Below are positions 9,060-17,513 of a stretch of DNA of 64,000 nucleotides, in pieces. The position numbers and the translations under genes were made by a program. Source of the stretch: Haloprofundus salinisoli (GTDB lineage Archaea > Halobacteriota > Halobacteria > Halobacteriales > Haloferacaceae). Position 1 is the first letter of the stretch. Every line of letters starts with the position of its first letter. Where the stretch lies: positions 1,488,001 to 1,552,000 of the forward strand of contig NZ_CP083663.1 in NCBI RefSeq assembly GCF_020097815.1, written 5' to 3'. The notes beneath the pieces are model-generated. The model saw only the letters and a list, made by a program, of their open reading frames with translations. It was not told where the DNA came from and did not search any database.

Positions 9060-9437
9060 GGGAGAACCCACCTGCACATGGTCGAACAGTCTCCCGCCCG
9101 AGTTATAGGGTTTTCGTAAATAATTTACTATAGTCAGAAATTCTGCCTCCCACGTCGAATCTGTCCACGACGCCGCAGAAAAATTTCTACTTCAAAATAT
9201 CTGTCGGGCCGACTAGCCGATTCCAGTGATTATCTCTCCACATTCCGGAGTATAATGGACAAATGGGAAGGATTGCTTCGCATCTGCGAGGTGCCACGAC
9301 AACGACTCACGCGAGAGGCCGTCTCACGGTGCCTACCGCCCGAAGACGGTCACCCCACTTTCGCCTCCGACCCCCGACCCGCGACGGCCGATTCGGCGCG
9401 TCTGGGCTCCGTTTATATACGGCTCCCGTCTCGGTCG
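9060..9437. promoter_or_regulatory. AT-rich control region upstream of the oxoacid dehydrogenase operon
   Basis: No convincing gene lies in this 378-bp gap. For the minus-strand operon a TATA-like CCTATAACT (about 9100-9108) sits 25-30 bp above a likely transcript start near 9078, and a further AT-rich block lies at 9112-9132. Two short palindromes follow: CAGAAATTCTG at 9135-9145 and AGAAAAATTTCT at 9177-9188, about 42 bp centre to centre, which could be operator half-sites. At 9410-9423 a palindromic TATA-containing element, CCGTTTATATACGG, has no obvious gene on either strand. Confidence 0.5.
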
Positions 9438-10805
9438 CTACTCTACCGCACCGTCGTACCGCTGGACGACGTCGAAGACGGCGTCGGTGCCGAACTCGAC
9501 GGCTTCGACGGGGATGCGCTCGTCGGCGGCGTGGACGAGTGACTGAAAGTCGAACTCCGAGGGGAGATCCATCGGCGTGAAGCCGTAGCTCTGGACGCCG
9601 ATTCGCGCGAAGATGCGCCCGTCCGTGGCCGCCGGGAGCACGTACGGCACCGGAACCGCCTCCTCGTCGGCGTCGCGGAGCACCTCGTCCAAGAGGGGAA
9701 ACAGCCCCAGATCCGTTTCCTCGGGTCCCTTCTCGAAGCGTTCCACCTCGACGTCGACGCCGTCGCCCAGCAGATCGCGGAGTTCGGCGGCCACGTCCTC
9801 GTCGGTCTGTCCCGGCAGCAGGCGGCTGTCGACGGTGAACTCGGCTCTCGCAGGGACGACGTTTATCTTGTCGCCGCCGCGGAGAATCGTCGCGTTCGCC
9901 GTGTTGTGCAACAGCGCCTCGAACGTCCCGGCTTCGTCGCCGAGCGCCGCCAGCGACTCGTCGACCGCCTCGGGGTCTTTCAGTCCCCGAAGAACCGCGG
10001 CCGTCTCGTCGTCGACCTCTTCGGCCATCCGGTCGAGCATCTCCTCGACCGGCGGCGTGAGGTGGTACGGGAGTCGCTCGCGGTCGAGTTTCACGAGCGC
10101 CTCGCCGATACGTCCGACGGCGTCGCCGCGACTCGGCCGCGAGGCGTGACCCGCGTTCCCCGTCGCGCTCACGCGAACCCAACACACCTGTTTCTCGTTG
10201 ACCTGCACGGGGTAGAGGCGCGCGCCCGCCAACTCCATCGGGTAACCGCCGAACTCGCCGAGGGCGAACTCGACGCCCTCGAACAGTTCGGGGTGTTCGT
10301 CCACCAGAAACGCCGCCCCCTCGTCGCCGCCGGCTTCCTCGTCGGCGAGCAGACAGAGCACGAGGTCACCGGCGAGGTCGACGTCGTCGCGGGCCGCGCG
10401 GAGAAACGCCGCGACGAACATCGCCACACCCGACTTCATGTCGAGCGCGCCGCGGCCCCAGACGTAGCCGTCCTCCTCGACACCCGCAAACGGCGGGTGC
10501 GTCCACGCCTGGTCGCTCGTCGGCACCACGTCGACGTGGCCGTACAGCATCAATGCAGGAGAATCGCCACCTTCGATGCGAGCGACGAGGCTCGGCCGGT
10601 CCGGCGTCTGCGCGTAGAGCTCGGAGTCGATACCGGCGTCGGCCAACAGGTCGGCGGCCCACTCGATGCACGTGCGCTCGGCGCCGGGCGGGTTCGTCGT
10701 GTCGAAGCGAATCAGTTCCTGGAGGAGTTCGGCCGGGCGGTCACAGAGGCTGGCGTCGACTGTCGGCTCGCCGTCGCCGACGTACTCGCCGGGTTCGTTC
10801 GTCAT
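9438..10805 (-). CDS. M20 family metallopeptidase (ArgE/DapE/CPG2-like)
   Basis: 455 residues with the M20 layout. The first metal ligands are in LMLYGHVDVVP, then WGRGALDMKSG with the bridging Asp, the catalytic Glu pair in LADEEAGGDEG, a dimerisation/lid domain (about 200-320, with RVSATGNAGHASRPSRGDA), and a late His in the PATDGRIFARIG region. Members deacylate or desuccinylate amino-acid derivatives or cleave dipeptides, and the substrate cannot be told here. It is a single gene on the minus strand with no arg or dap neighbours, which argues against a firm ArgE or DapE name. Confidence 0.9.
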   Translation of the reverse strand: MTNEPGEYVGDGEPTVDASLCDRPAELLQELIRFDTTNPPGAERTCIEWAADLLADAGIDSELYAQTPDRPSLVARIEGGDSPALMLYGHVDVVPTSDQAWTHPPFAGVEEDGYVWGRGALDMKSGVAMFVAAFLRAARDDVDLAGDLVLCLLADEEAGGDEGAAFLVDEHPELFEGVEFALGEFGGYPMELAGARLYPVQVNEKQVCWVRVSATGNAGHASRPSRGDAVGRIGEALVKLDRERLPYHLTPPVEEMLDRMAEEVDDETAAVLRGLKDPEAVDESLAALGDEAGTFEALLHNTANATILRGGDKINVVPARAEFTVDSRLLPGQTDEDVAAELRDLLGDGVDVEVERFEKGPEETDLGLFPLLDEVLRDADEEAVPVPYVLPAATDGRIFARIGVQSYGFTPMDLPSEFDFQSLVHAADERIPVEAVEFGTDAVFDVVQRYDGAVE

Positions 10806-10876
10806 CTGCCGCTACGCTCGCGTCGGGGTGTGATAAACGCTCACGCGGCGGCGATTCGGTCCGCTTCTCGCGGGAC

Positions 10877-11068
10877 TCAGAGACGACTCTTCGACCCGCC
10901 GCCACTCGAAAACAGCCAGTACGCCCCGTAGAGCACCGCACCGAGGACGAGGAGCATCAGCACCGTCCTGACGAGGGCCGTGACCAGTCCGACGAGAAAG
11001 CCCAGCACGCTCACGGCGACGAACAGCAGGAGGAGGACGAGTGCGACGCGGAGGAGGGTGCTTGCCAT
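10877..11068 (-). CDS. Small two-helix membrane protein
   Basis: 63 residues. A continuous hydrophobic region (about 4-55, LLRVALVLLLLFVAVSVLGF then VLMLLVLGAVLYGAYWLF) suffices for two membrane helices, followed by a short SGGGSKSRL tail. The compact size, clear ATG, and intergenic position between the M20 peptidase and lipA (both minus strand) support a genuine gene. Similar tiny membrane proteins are common in haloarchaea. No function can be assigned. Confidence 0.72.
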   Translation of the reverse strand: MASTLLRVALVLLLLFVAVSVLGFLVGLVTALVRTVLMLLVLGAVLYGAYWLFSSGGGSKSRL

Positions 11069-11189
11069 AGTTCGACTTCGGTCTCGGCGTATATGACTGT
11101 TGATGCACGAGAGGGGTCTTGGAGGCGGCTCAGTTGCTCTCTGCCGCGCGCCTCCGCCCGGTTCACGGCCCTTTCCGGTCGCCGTTCGC

Positions 11190-12122
11190 TCATTCGGCCG
11201 CCGCTCGTGCGGCGGCCCGCGCCTGTTCGACGCTCTTGCCGTCGCGCAGGAGCGCGTCGACGAACAGCTCGCCCGCCTTGTACGACGACCGGACCATCGG
11301 CCCGGAGGCGCAGTAGAGGAAGCCGAACTCGTCCTCGGCGACGCGCCGCCACGTCTCGAAGGCGTCGGGGTGGACGTAGTCGAACACGTCGAGGTGCGAG
11401 CGAGAGGGCTGGAGATACTGGCCGAAGGTGACGATCTCCACGTCGGCTTCGCGGAGGTCCGACAGCGTCTGATAAATCTCGTGGTGGTACTCGCCGAGAC
11501 CGAGCATCAGGCTCGTCTTCGTGTAGATGTCGGACTCTCTCTTCACTTGTTCGAGCACCGACAGCGACTGTTCGTAGTTCGCGCGTCGGTCCCGAACCGG
11601 CCACTGGAGGCGTTCGACCGTCTCGATGTTGTGGGCGACGACGTCCGGCTCGGCGTCGATTATCTTCCGGACGAGTCGCGGTTCGCCCTGGAAGTCCGGA
11701 ATCAGCACCTCGACGAGCACCTCGGGGTCGCGTCGCTTGATTTCCCGAATCGTCTGCGCGAAGTGGCCCGCGCCCTGGTCCGGGAGGTCGTCGCGGTCCA
11801 CGGAAGTCAGGACGACGTAGTCGAGGCCGATCTCGGCGACGGCTTCGGCGACGTTCGCGGGTTCGTCGGGGTCCAGCGACTCCATTCCTCCCGTCTGCAC
11901 GTCGCAGAAGTTACAGCCGCGAGAACAGCGGTCGCCCATCAGCATGAACGTCGCCGTCCCCGGGCCGTCTCGGCCGCTCCAGCACTCGCCGAGGTTCGGG
12001 CAGTTCGCCTCCTCGCAGACCGTGTGGAGGTCGCGGTCGCGGAGGGTCTGCTTGATCTCGGTGAACCGGCGACCGGACGGCGGCCGCATCTTCAGCCAGT
12101 CCGGTTTCCGCCTGTAAGCCAT
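11190..12122 (-). CDS. lipA: Lipoyl synthase
   Basis: 310 residues from MAYRRKPDWLKMRPPSG; longer in-frame starts only add a basic non-conserved extension. LipA inserts two sulfurs into octanoyl groups on E2-type lipoyl domains by radical SAM chemistry. The auxiliary [4Fe-4S] cysteines C36, C41 and C47 (CEEANCPNLGEC), the radical-SAM triad C66-x3-C70-x2-C73, and the late RSSY motif supplying the auxiliary-cluster serine are all present. It is near but not in the 2-oxoacid dehydrogenase operon whose E2 it would modify. No lipoate ligase or octanoyltransferase is in the window. Confidence 0.97.
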   Translation of the reverse strand: MAYRRKPDWLKMRPPSGRRFTEIKQTLRDRDLHTVCEEANCPNLGECWSGRDGPGTATFMLMGDRCSRGCNFCDVQTGGMESLDPDEPANVAEAVAEIGLDYVVLTSVDRDDLPDQGAGHFAQTIREIKRRDPEVLVEVLIPDFQGEPRLVRKIIDAEPDVVAHNIETVERLQWPVRDRRANYEQSLSVLEQVKRESDIYTKTSLMLGLGEYHHEIYQTLSDLREADVEIVTFGQYLQPSRSHLDVFDYVHPDAFETWRRVAEDEFGFLYCASGPMVRSSYKAGELFVDALLRDGKSVEQARAAARAAAE

Positions 12123-12190
12123 ACGTACCCCTACGGGTGGGCGTGCAAAAACGTGATGATTGTCGGGGTGGCGTCGGGGTCCTGCTTCGG

Positions 12191-13030
12191 TCAGTCCCAC
12201 GCGTTCGTGCTGACGTAGGAGACGCCGTCGTCGGCTATCCACTGGAGCAGCGCCGCGACCTCCACGGGGCTCTCGACGGTCGCCGTCGCGCCGATGTCCT
12301 CGTCGCCGACGTAGACGCTCACGCCGCCCGCGGACGCGATGGTCTCGAACGCCGACCGGTCGCCGACGTCGTCGCCGACGTACATCGGGAGGTAGCCCTC
12401 GGCGTCGGCCGCGAAGGCGTCGACCACCGCGCCCTTGCTCGTCTTGACGTCGGGCTTTATCTCGACGATGGCGCGCCCCGACGCCGTCACCAACCGGTCG
12501 TCGCCGTGTTCGTCGACGACGTCCTCCACTCGCTCCGTCACTTCCTCGGCGCGGTCTTCGGCGCGGCGGAAGTGGACCGTCGTCGTCCAGCGTTTGTCCT
12601 CGACGGCGACGCCCTCCTCGTCGGCCAGTTCGTCTTCGAGTCTCGTGCGCACCTTCTCGACGACCGGTTCGGCCGCCTCGGCCTCGGGGTGGACTTCGAT
12701 GTCGCCGTCGCCGTAGTCGGTCTCGATACCGTAGTTACCGGCGTAGGTGACGTCCTTCACGTCGACACGGTCGCGCACGTCTTCGAGGCCGCGGCCGCTG
12801 ACGACGGCGAGTTTCACCCCGTGGGATTCGCGGAGCCGTTCGACCAACTCCGCGTTCGTCGGCGTTATCGTCGCCTCCTCGGGGTCGTCGACGATGGGTG
12901 CGAGCGTCCCGTCGAAGTCCAGACAGAGCAGGAGCCCCTCGTGGTCGGGCAACCGCGTCTGGAGCACGGCTATCGTCTGCGTAACGCCGTCTTCGGGTCG
13001 GAACCGCTCTCCGTCGGTCGGGTCGCTCAC
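12191..13030 (-). CDS. otsB: Trehalose-6-phosphate phosphatase
   Basis: 279 residues. The GTG start (V-S-D-P-T-D-G-E-R-F) overlaps the otsA stop as GTGA, so translation is coupled. HAD motif I is DFDGT with catalytic D38 and D40, followed by VVSGRGLEDV (motif II area) and a cap domain. The late acidic VGDDVGDRSAF motif binds Mg2+. It dephosphorylates trehalose-6-phosphate to trehalose, a compatible solute for osmotic stress. An open frame in this phase continues far upstream, but that part is antisense noise over otsA. Confidence 0.95.
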   Translation of the reverse strand: MSDPTDGERFRPEDGVTQTIAVLQTRLPDHEGLLLCLDFDGTLAPIVDDPEEATITPTNAELVERLRESHGVKLAVVSGRGLEDVRDRVDVKDVTYAGNYGIETDYGDGDIEVHPEAEAAEPVVEKVRTRLEDELADEEGVAVEDKRWTTTVHFRRAEDRAEEVTERVEDVVDEHGDDRLVTASGRAIVEIKPDVKTSKGAVVDAFAADAEGYLPMYVGDDVGDRSAFETIASAGGVSVYVGDEDIGATATVESPVEVAALLQWIADDGVSYVSTNAWD

Positions 13031-14565
13031 GATTTCGTCTCCTGTCGGTTTCGGTCGTCGGCCTGCTCGGTGTTCATCCGTCGAAGGCCCTGGACGGTGC
13101 CCAGAAGCGACGCCAGCCACGTGTCGAGGTCGTTCTCGAGGACGGACTCCCTGAGCGCGTCCATCCGTCGCTCGCGCTCGTGGTCCGGCATCGTCAGCGC
13201 CTCCTCTATCTGGTCGGCCAGCGCCGCTTCGTCGTACGGCTCGATCGTCACCGCCGTGTCGCCGAGTTCGCCGTGCGCGCCCGTCATCCGGCTCAACACC
13301 AGAACTCCGTCCTCGGTGTCGCTGTCGGATTGCGCAGCGACGTACTCCTTGGCGACGAGGTTCATCCCGTCGCGCACCGGCGTGACGAGCGCGAGGTCGC
13401 TGTGGGCGTACAGGCCGTACAGTTCCGGATTCGTCAGGTGTTCGTCGATGCGGACGACCGGCCGCCAGGAGTCGGTGGCGAACCGCTCGTTGAGGCGGTC
13501 GATGCGCTCGTCGACTTGCGACTGGAGGCGCTGGTACTCGGGGATGTCGGAGCGACTCTCGGTCGCCTTCTGGACGTACGTCAGCCGTTCGCGCCACTCG
13601 GGACGCGTCTCGAACAGGTGATAGAGCGCGTCGAGGCGCTCCGGAATCCCCTTCGTGTAGTCGAGCCGGTCGACGCCGACGGCGACGTGGGAGCCCTCCG
13701 GGATTCCGTACTCGGCTTTGAACTCCGACCAGAACGACCCGTCTCGCTCGCCGGCCAACCTGCCGATGCGTTCGGCGTCGACGCCGAGCGGGAACGCTCG
13801 AACGAGCGTCGTCTCGCCGTCGTACTCGACTTCGCCGCTGTCGGTGTCGACGCGGGCGTCCTCGAAGCACGCGTCGACGCAGCCGAGGAAGTTCTCGACG
13901 TAGCGCTCGGTGTGAAAGCCGATGAGGTCGTTGGCGAGCAGCCCGTCGAGCAGTTCGTGCCGCTGCGGACAGACGCGGAACGTGTCCCACGTCGGCCACG
14001 GGATGTGCCAGAACTGGAACAGCGTCGTCTCCGGAAGCGCCGCTCTCGCGTACGAGGGAGCGAGCGCGAGGTGATAATCCTGGAACCAGACGACAGACTC
14101 CTCGTCGGCCTGCTCGACGACGGCCTCGGCGAACTGCTCGTTCACCGTTTTGTACCGCGACCAGAAGCGGTCCTCGAAGTTCGTCTTTCCGATGAGGTCG
14201 TGACAGAGCGGCCACAGCACCTGGTTGCTGTAGCCGTAGTAGTACTCGTCGACGGCGTCCTCAGAGAGCCACACCCGGCGGAGCGTGTAATTGGGGTCGT
14301 CGGGCGGAACGCGGACGCAGTCGTTCTCGTCGGTCACCTCGGCGTCGGCGTCGCCGTCGCCCCAGGCGATCCAGGTGCCGTCTATCTGCTGCATTACCGG
14401 GTCCAGTCCTGCGGTGAGGCCGCCGACCGGGCGGTCGACGACGATTTCGCCGTCCTCGTGGCGGTGGCTGTACGGCTGGCGGTTCGAGACCAACACCAGC
14501 GAGGACTCGAAGGCATCGATGGGCGTCTCGGTGATAGCCGTCGACTCGGAAGCGTCGGGAGTCAT
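13027..14565 (-). CDS. otsA: Alpha,alpha-trehalose-phosphate synthase (GT20)
   Basis: 512 residues from MTPDASESTAITE. It makes trehalose-6-phosphate from a nucleotide-glucose and glucose-6-phosphate. GT20 landmarks are SNRQPYS (27-33), the donor loop RPVGGLTAGL (45-54), WFQDYHLALAP, HIPWPTWDTFRVCP, GFHTERYVENFLGC, VDRLDYTKGIPERL and VLSRMTGAHGELGD near the C-terminus. The start shares ATGA with the stop of the small upstream gene, and the stop overlaps otsB as GTGA, so three genes are chained by 4-bp overlaps. Donor specificity (UDP, GDP or ADP glucose) is not readable by eye. Confidence 0.96.
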   Translation of the reverse strand: MTPDASESTAITETPIDAFESSLVLVSNRQPYSHRHEDGEIVVDRPVGGLTAGLDPVMQQIDGTWIAWGDGDADAEVTDENDCVRVPPDDPNYTLRRVWLSEDAVDEYYYGYSNQVLWPLCHDLIGKTNFEDRFWSRYKTVNEQFAEAVVEQADEESVVWFQDYHLALAPSYARAALPETTLFQFWHIPWPTWDTFRVCPQRHELLDGLLANDLIGFHTERYVENFLGCVDACFEDARVDTDSGEVEYDGETTLVRAFPLGVDAERIGRLAGERDGSFWSEFKAEYGIPEGSHVAVGVDRLDYTKGIPERLDALYHLFETRPEWRERLTYVQKATESRSDIPEYQRLQSQVDERIDRLNERFATDSWRPVVRIDEHLTNPELYGLYAHSDLALVTPVRDGMNLVAKEYVAAQSDSDTEDGVLVLSRMTGAHGELGDTAVTIEPYDEAALADQIEEALTMPDHERERRMDALRESVLENDLDTWLASLLGTVQGLRRMNTEQADDRNRQETKS

Positions 14566-14972
14566 CCTCGCTCCACCCGCGGTGATGCGTTCGCGGCGTT
14601 CCCGGCGTTCGCGGCGTCCGCGATGTTTGTGATGCTGGCGACGGTTCCGACGTCCGGGTGCGTCATCGTGCCCGCGACGTCTCCGTCGGTGAGGGCGTCG
14701 GCGGTCGCTCCGCCCTCCAGTCGACGCATCCAGTCGTACACCGCGTCGAGCGCTTCCTCTTTGGAGGTGACGTACCGGACTCTCCGTTGGTCGACTACCT
14801 CCCCGACGGACTCGCGACACCGAATCTCCCACCGCCGCCCGAAGCGTTGCGGCGTCGCGACCCGTTCGGCTTCCACCCGAAGACCGTTTCGTTCGAACGC
14901 TATTGCCTTGCCCGGCGCACGTACCCACTCGTTCGGCACTCGTCCCTCGATAAACTCTCTGAGTGCGTCCAT
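14562..14972 (-). CDS. Small protein, first gene of the trehalose operon
   Basis: 136 residues from MDALREFIEGRVPNEWVRAPGKA. The N-terminal 90 residues look folded (NEWVRAPGKAIAFERNGLRVEAERV, RRWEIRC, RVRYVTSKEEALDAVYDWMRRLE). The tail is Ala/Asn-rich low complexity. It overlaps otsA by 4 bp and is therefore probably a functional partner or regulator of trehalose synthesis. I do not recognise the family. A TATA-like GTATATAC at 15019-15026 would give a transcript start about 20 bp before this ATG. A second GTATATAC lies at 14980-14987. Confidence 0.78.
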   Translation of the reverse strand: MDALREFIEGRVPNEWVRAPGKAIAFERNGLRVEAERVATPQRFGRRWEIRCRESVGEVVDQRRVRYVTSKEEALDAVYDWMRRLEGGATADALTDGDVAGTMTHPDVGTVASITNIADAANAGNAANASPRVERG

Positions 14973-14979
14973 TACGGTA

Positions 14980-15026
14980 GTATATACCACACCGACGAGA
15001 GGGATGCTGATTGTGCCTGTATATAC
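14980..15026. promoter_or_regulatory. Two GTATATAC palindromes in the divergent trehalose/regulator promoter
   Basis: The perfect 8-bp palindrome GTATATAC occurs at 14980-14987 and 15019-15026, 39 bp apart start to start, in the 178-bp gap between the trehalose operon (minus) and the HTH regulator (plus). The distal copy is correctly spaced to be the operon TATA box. The proximal copy lies 8 bp before the ATG, too close to be a normal TATA box, so it could be an operator. This is inferred from spacing only. Confidence 0.45.
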
Positions 15027-15150
15027 GCGCACTTTCAACCAAGGGTAATAATAGTGAATATATGTCTACGTGACTGTCCTACCGGGCGACATTCGTCGTT
15101 CACGTGGGTTCGCCAGCAGGTTCAATTCCGTGCGCACCAACCGTATCTAC

Positions 15151-15822
15151 ATGAGTACTATTGCGGAGGTCGAACTTCCCGCAAACGAGTTCGCGCTTTG
15201 TCAGACGCTCGATTCGGTTCCGGACGCCGAGTTCGAGGTCGTCCGACTCGCCGCCCACGGCGCCGACCACGTAATGCCGTACGTCCGCGTCTCCGGAACC
15301 GACGCCGATCCGATGAATGAGGCGCTGGAGGACGACCCGAGCATCGAAGACGCCGAACTGCTCGACGACCTCGGCGACGAGCTCCTCTACCGGATGAACT
15401 GGATCGACAACATCCACGTCATCATGCACGTCCTCCTCGACGAGGGTGGGACTATTATGGAGATGTACGGACAGAACAACCGGTGGCACCTCCGCATCCT
15501 CTTTCCGACCCGGGACACGCTCTCTGCGACCCACGAGTTCTGTACCGACAAGGGGTTGACGTTCTCCATCAAGAACATCTACGACCTGAAGCAGTCGACG
15601 GGTCGCGGCGAGTTCGGACTCACCGAGGACCAGTACACCGCACTCGTCACGGCGGTCGAACGCGGCTACTTCGACGTCCCGCGCGACGTAACGATGGGCG
15701 AACTCGCCGCCGAACTCGACGTCTCCCAACAGGCGCTCTCCGAACGCCTCCGACGCGGGCACAAGACGCTCGTCGAGAGCGCACTCCGCGTCGGCGACGC
15801 GGCGTCCGGCGACGACTCCTGA
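15151..15822 (+). CDS. Bat-type HTH-10 transcriptional regulator
   Basis: 223 residues from MSTIAEVELPANEFALCQTL; an upstream in-frame ATG would add 27 unlikely residues. The N-terminal 150 residues resemble the sensor-like domain that precedes the helix-turn-helix in bacterio-opsin-activator family proteins. The C-terminal 60 residues (LTEDQYTALVTAVERGYF, then MGELAAELDVSQQALSERLRRG) are a clear HTH_10 DNA-binding domain. No PAS or GAF domain is evident. It is divergent from the trehalose operon across a 178-bp gap, so controlling that operon and itself is a reasonable hypothesis. A weak AT-rich stretch about 27 bp before the ATG could be its promoter. Confidence 0.9.
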   Translation: MSTIAEVELPANEFALCQTLDSVPDAEFEVVRLAAHGADHVMPYVRVSGTDADPMNEALEDDPSIEDAELLDDLGDELLYRMNWIDNIHVIMHVLLDEGGTIMEMYGQNNRWHLRILFPTRDTLSATHEFCTDKGLTFSIKNIYDLKQSTGRGEFGLTEDQYTALVTAVERGYFDVPRDVTMGELAAELDVSQQALSERLRRGHKTLVESALRVGDAASGDDS

Positions 15823-15929
15823 GCCGAACTTGTTCTTTTCGTTACGTTCTTTTGTTCATGAATATCTAACGGTTACCCACGGACCGGCAGAGATTTATTA
15901 TGCATGAAGAATGAGAGAACGATAACACG

Positions 15930-17324
15930 ATGTTCGACCTCACAACAGAGGACATCACGGAGGGGTCGATATCCCGTGCGTTGGTCGTCCTCGCTGCCCC
16001 GCTCGTCATCCAGAGCCTCACGCAGGTCGTCCAGCAGTTGGTCGACGTGTTCTGGCTCGGCCGCTACGGCGAGAACGCCGTCGCCGCCGTCGGGTTGAAC
16101 TACCCGATAATCAGCATCGCCGTCGTCCTCGTCACGCTCGCGCCGTTCGTCGGCACGCAGGTCATCGTCTCCCAGCGCGTCGGCGGCGACGACACCGCCG
16201 GTGCGAGACGCGTCGCCTTCCACGGGACGACGCTGGCGCTCGCCTTCGCCCTCGTCGTCGGCGCAGTCACGTACGTCGCCGCACCCTCTATCGTCCGCCT
16301 CGTCGGTGCCGACCCCACCTTCGCCGAGATGGCGGCGGTGTACCTGGCGACGTACGCGCTCGGGATGCCGTTCGTCGCCGTCAGCGACACGCTCGAAGGC
16401 GCGTTCACCGGGTGGGGCGACTCCCGCGCCGCCCTCTACGTCACGCTCGTCACCGTCGTGACGAACCTCGTTCTCGACCCGTTTCTCATCCTCGGCCTCT
16501 GGGTGTTTCCGGAGATGGGCGTCGAGGGCGCGGCGCTGGCGACGGTGGCGGGATTCGCCGCCGGTATGGCGCTCGCCATCGCGCTGGCCGTCGGCCCGCG
16601 CGACACGTTCTCGCTGTCGCTGGCCGACGTCGGCTTCGACCCCGCCGAGTACCGCGAGATCCTCGACGTCGGCGGGCCGCTGGTCGGTCAGCGAATCGCC
16701 CAAGACGCCGTCCGCGTCTTCATCGTCGGCATCGTTGCCGTCGCCGGGGGTGCGGCCGGACTCGTCGCCTACACCGTCGGCGCTCGCATCGCCAGCATCG
16801 CGTTTATCCCCGCGGGCGGCCTCCAGCAGGCCTCCCAGAGCATCATCGGCCAGAACCTCGGTGCGGAGAAGCCCGAGCGTGCGAACCGGACGACGTGGAC
16901 CGGCGTCGCCATAGCCGCGGTCGCTCTGGGTCTCGTCGGTGCCGGGCAGTGGTTCGTCCCCGAACCGCTGACGATGCTGTTCGTCCCCCACATCTCGGAG
17001 GCCGCGCTCACGCTGACCGTGCAGTATCTCCAGATTCTCGCGCTCGGCTACTGGGCGCTCGGCGCGACGTACCTCTTCCTCGGCGGCTTCAACGGGGCGC
17101 GGAAGACGAAAACGAGTCTCGTCGTCTCGCTCGCCCAGTACTGGGGGGTTCGGCTCCCGATCGCCGCCCTCGGCGTCTACGCGTTCGGCGCGGGTGTTTC
17201 CGCCGTCTTCTGGGCGGTGACGCTCTCGAACGTCACGGCCGCCGTCGGCGCGGGTGCGTACTACTACTACACGACGAGCGACGGCATGTTCGAGCGAGCC
17301 GTCGCCGTCGCCAGCGCGGACTGA
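15930..17324 (+). CDS. MATE family multidrug/sodium antiporter
   Basis: 464 residues with about 12 hydrophobic segments in the two-bundle MATE arrangement. The N-terminal SRALVVLAAPLVIQSLTQVV and VDVFWLGRYGENAVAAVGL stretches are characteristic, as is a matching pattern in the second half (GGPLVGQRIAQDAVRVFIVG, IPAGGLQQASQSIIGQNLG). It probably exports organic cations using Na+ or H+ gradients, with unknown substrate. A TATA-like ATTTATTATG (about 15894-15903) lies roughly 30 bp before the ATG, so the leader is very short. It is a single gene. Confidence 0.93.
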   Translation: MFDLTTEDITEGSISRALVVLAAPLVIQSLTQVVQQLVDVFWLGRYGENAVAAVGLNYPIISIAVVLVTLAPFVGTQVIVSQRVGGDDTAGARRVAFHGTTLALAFALVVGAVTYVAAPSIVRLVGADPTFAEMAAVYLATYALGMPFVAVSDTLEGAFTGWGDSRAALYVTLVTVVTNLVLDPFLILGLWVFPEMGVEGAALATVAGFAAGMALAIALAVGPRDTFSLSLADVGFDPAEYREILDVGGPLVGQRIAQDAVRVFIVGIVAVAGGAAGLVAYTVGARIASIAFIPAGGLQQASQSIIGQNLGAEKPERANRTTWTGVAIAAVALGLVGAGQWFVPEPLTMLFVPHISEAALTLTVQYLQILALGYWALGATYLFLGGFNGARKTKTSLVVSLAQYWGVRLPIAALGVYAFGAGVSAVFWAVTLSNVTAAVGAGAYYYYTTSDGMFERAVAVASAD

Positions 17325-17513
17325 GCGAGCGCCCCTCGCGCGACTTCTGCAGCTCCGTCCCGACCGACCTCCCGCCGACGCTCCGAACGGGCTCCGCCTC
17401 GGATTCGGTAAGGAAACGCCTTTGTCGCCGCGGTGCCGGATTCCGGCTATGACCCGCTCTCCGCGTCTTCCGACACGTCCGCTCCGGTGCTCGAACCCGA
17501 TGGTGAGCGCCGA

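Noticed and set aside
12191-14215. 674-codon version of otsB
   Set aside because: The first roughly 395 residues are Arg-rich noise overlapping otsA; the coupled GTG at 13030 is better.
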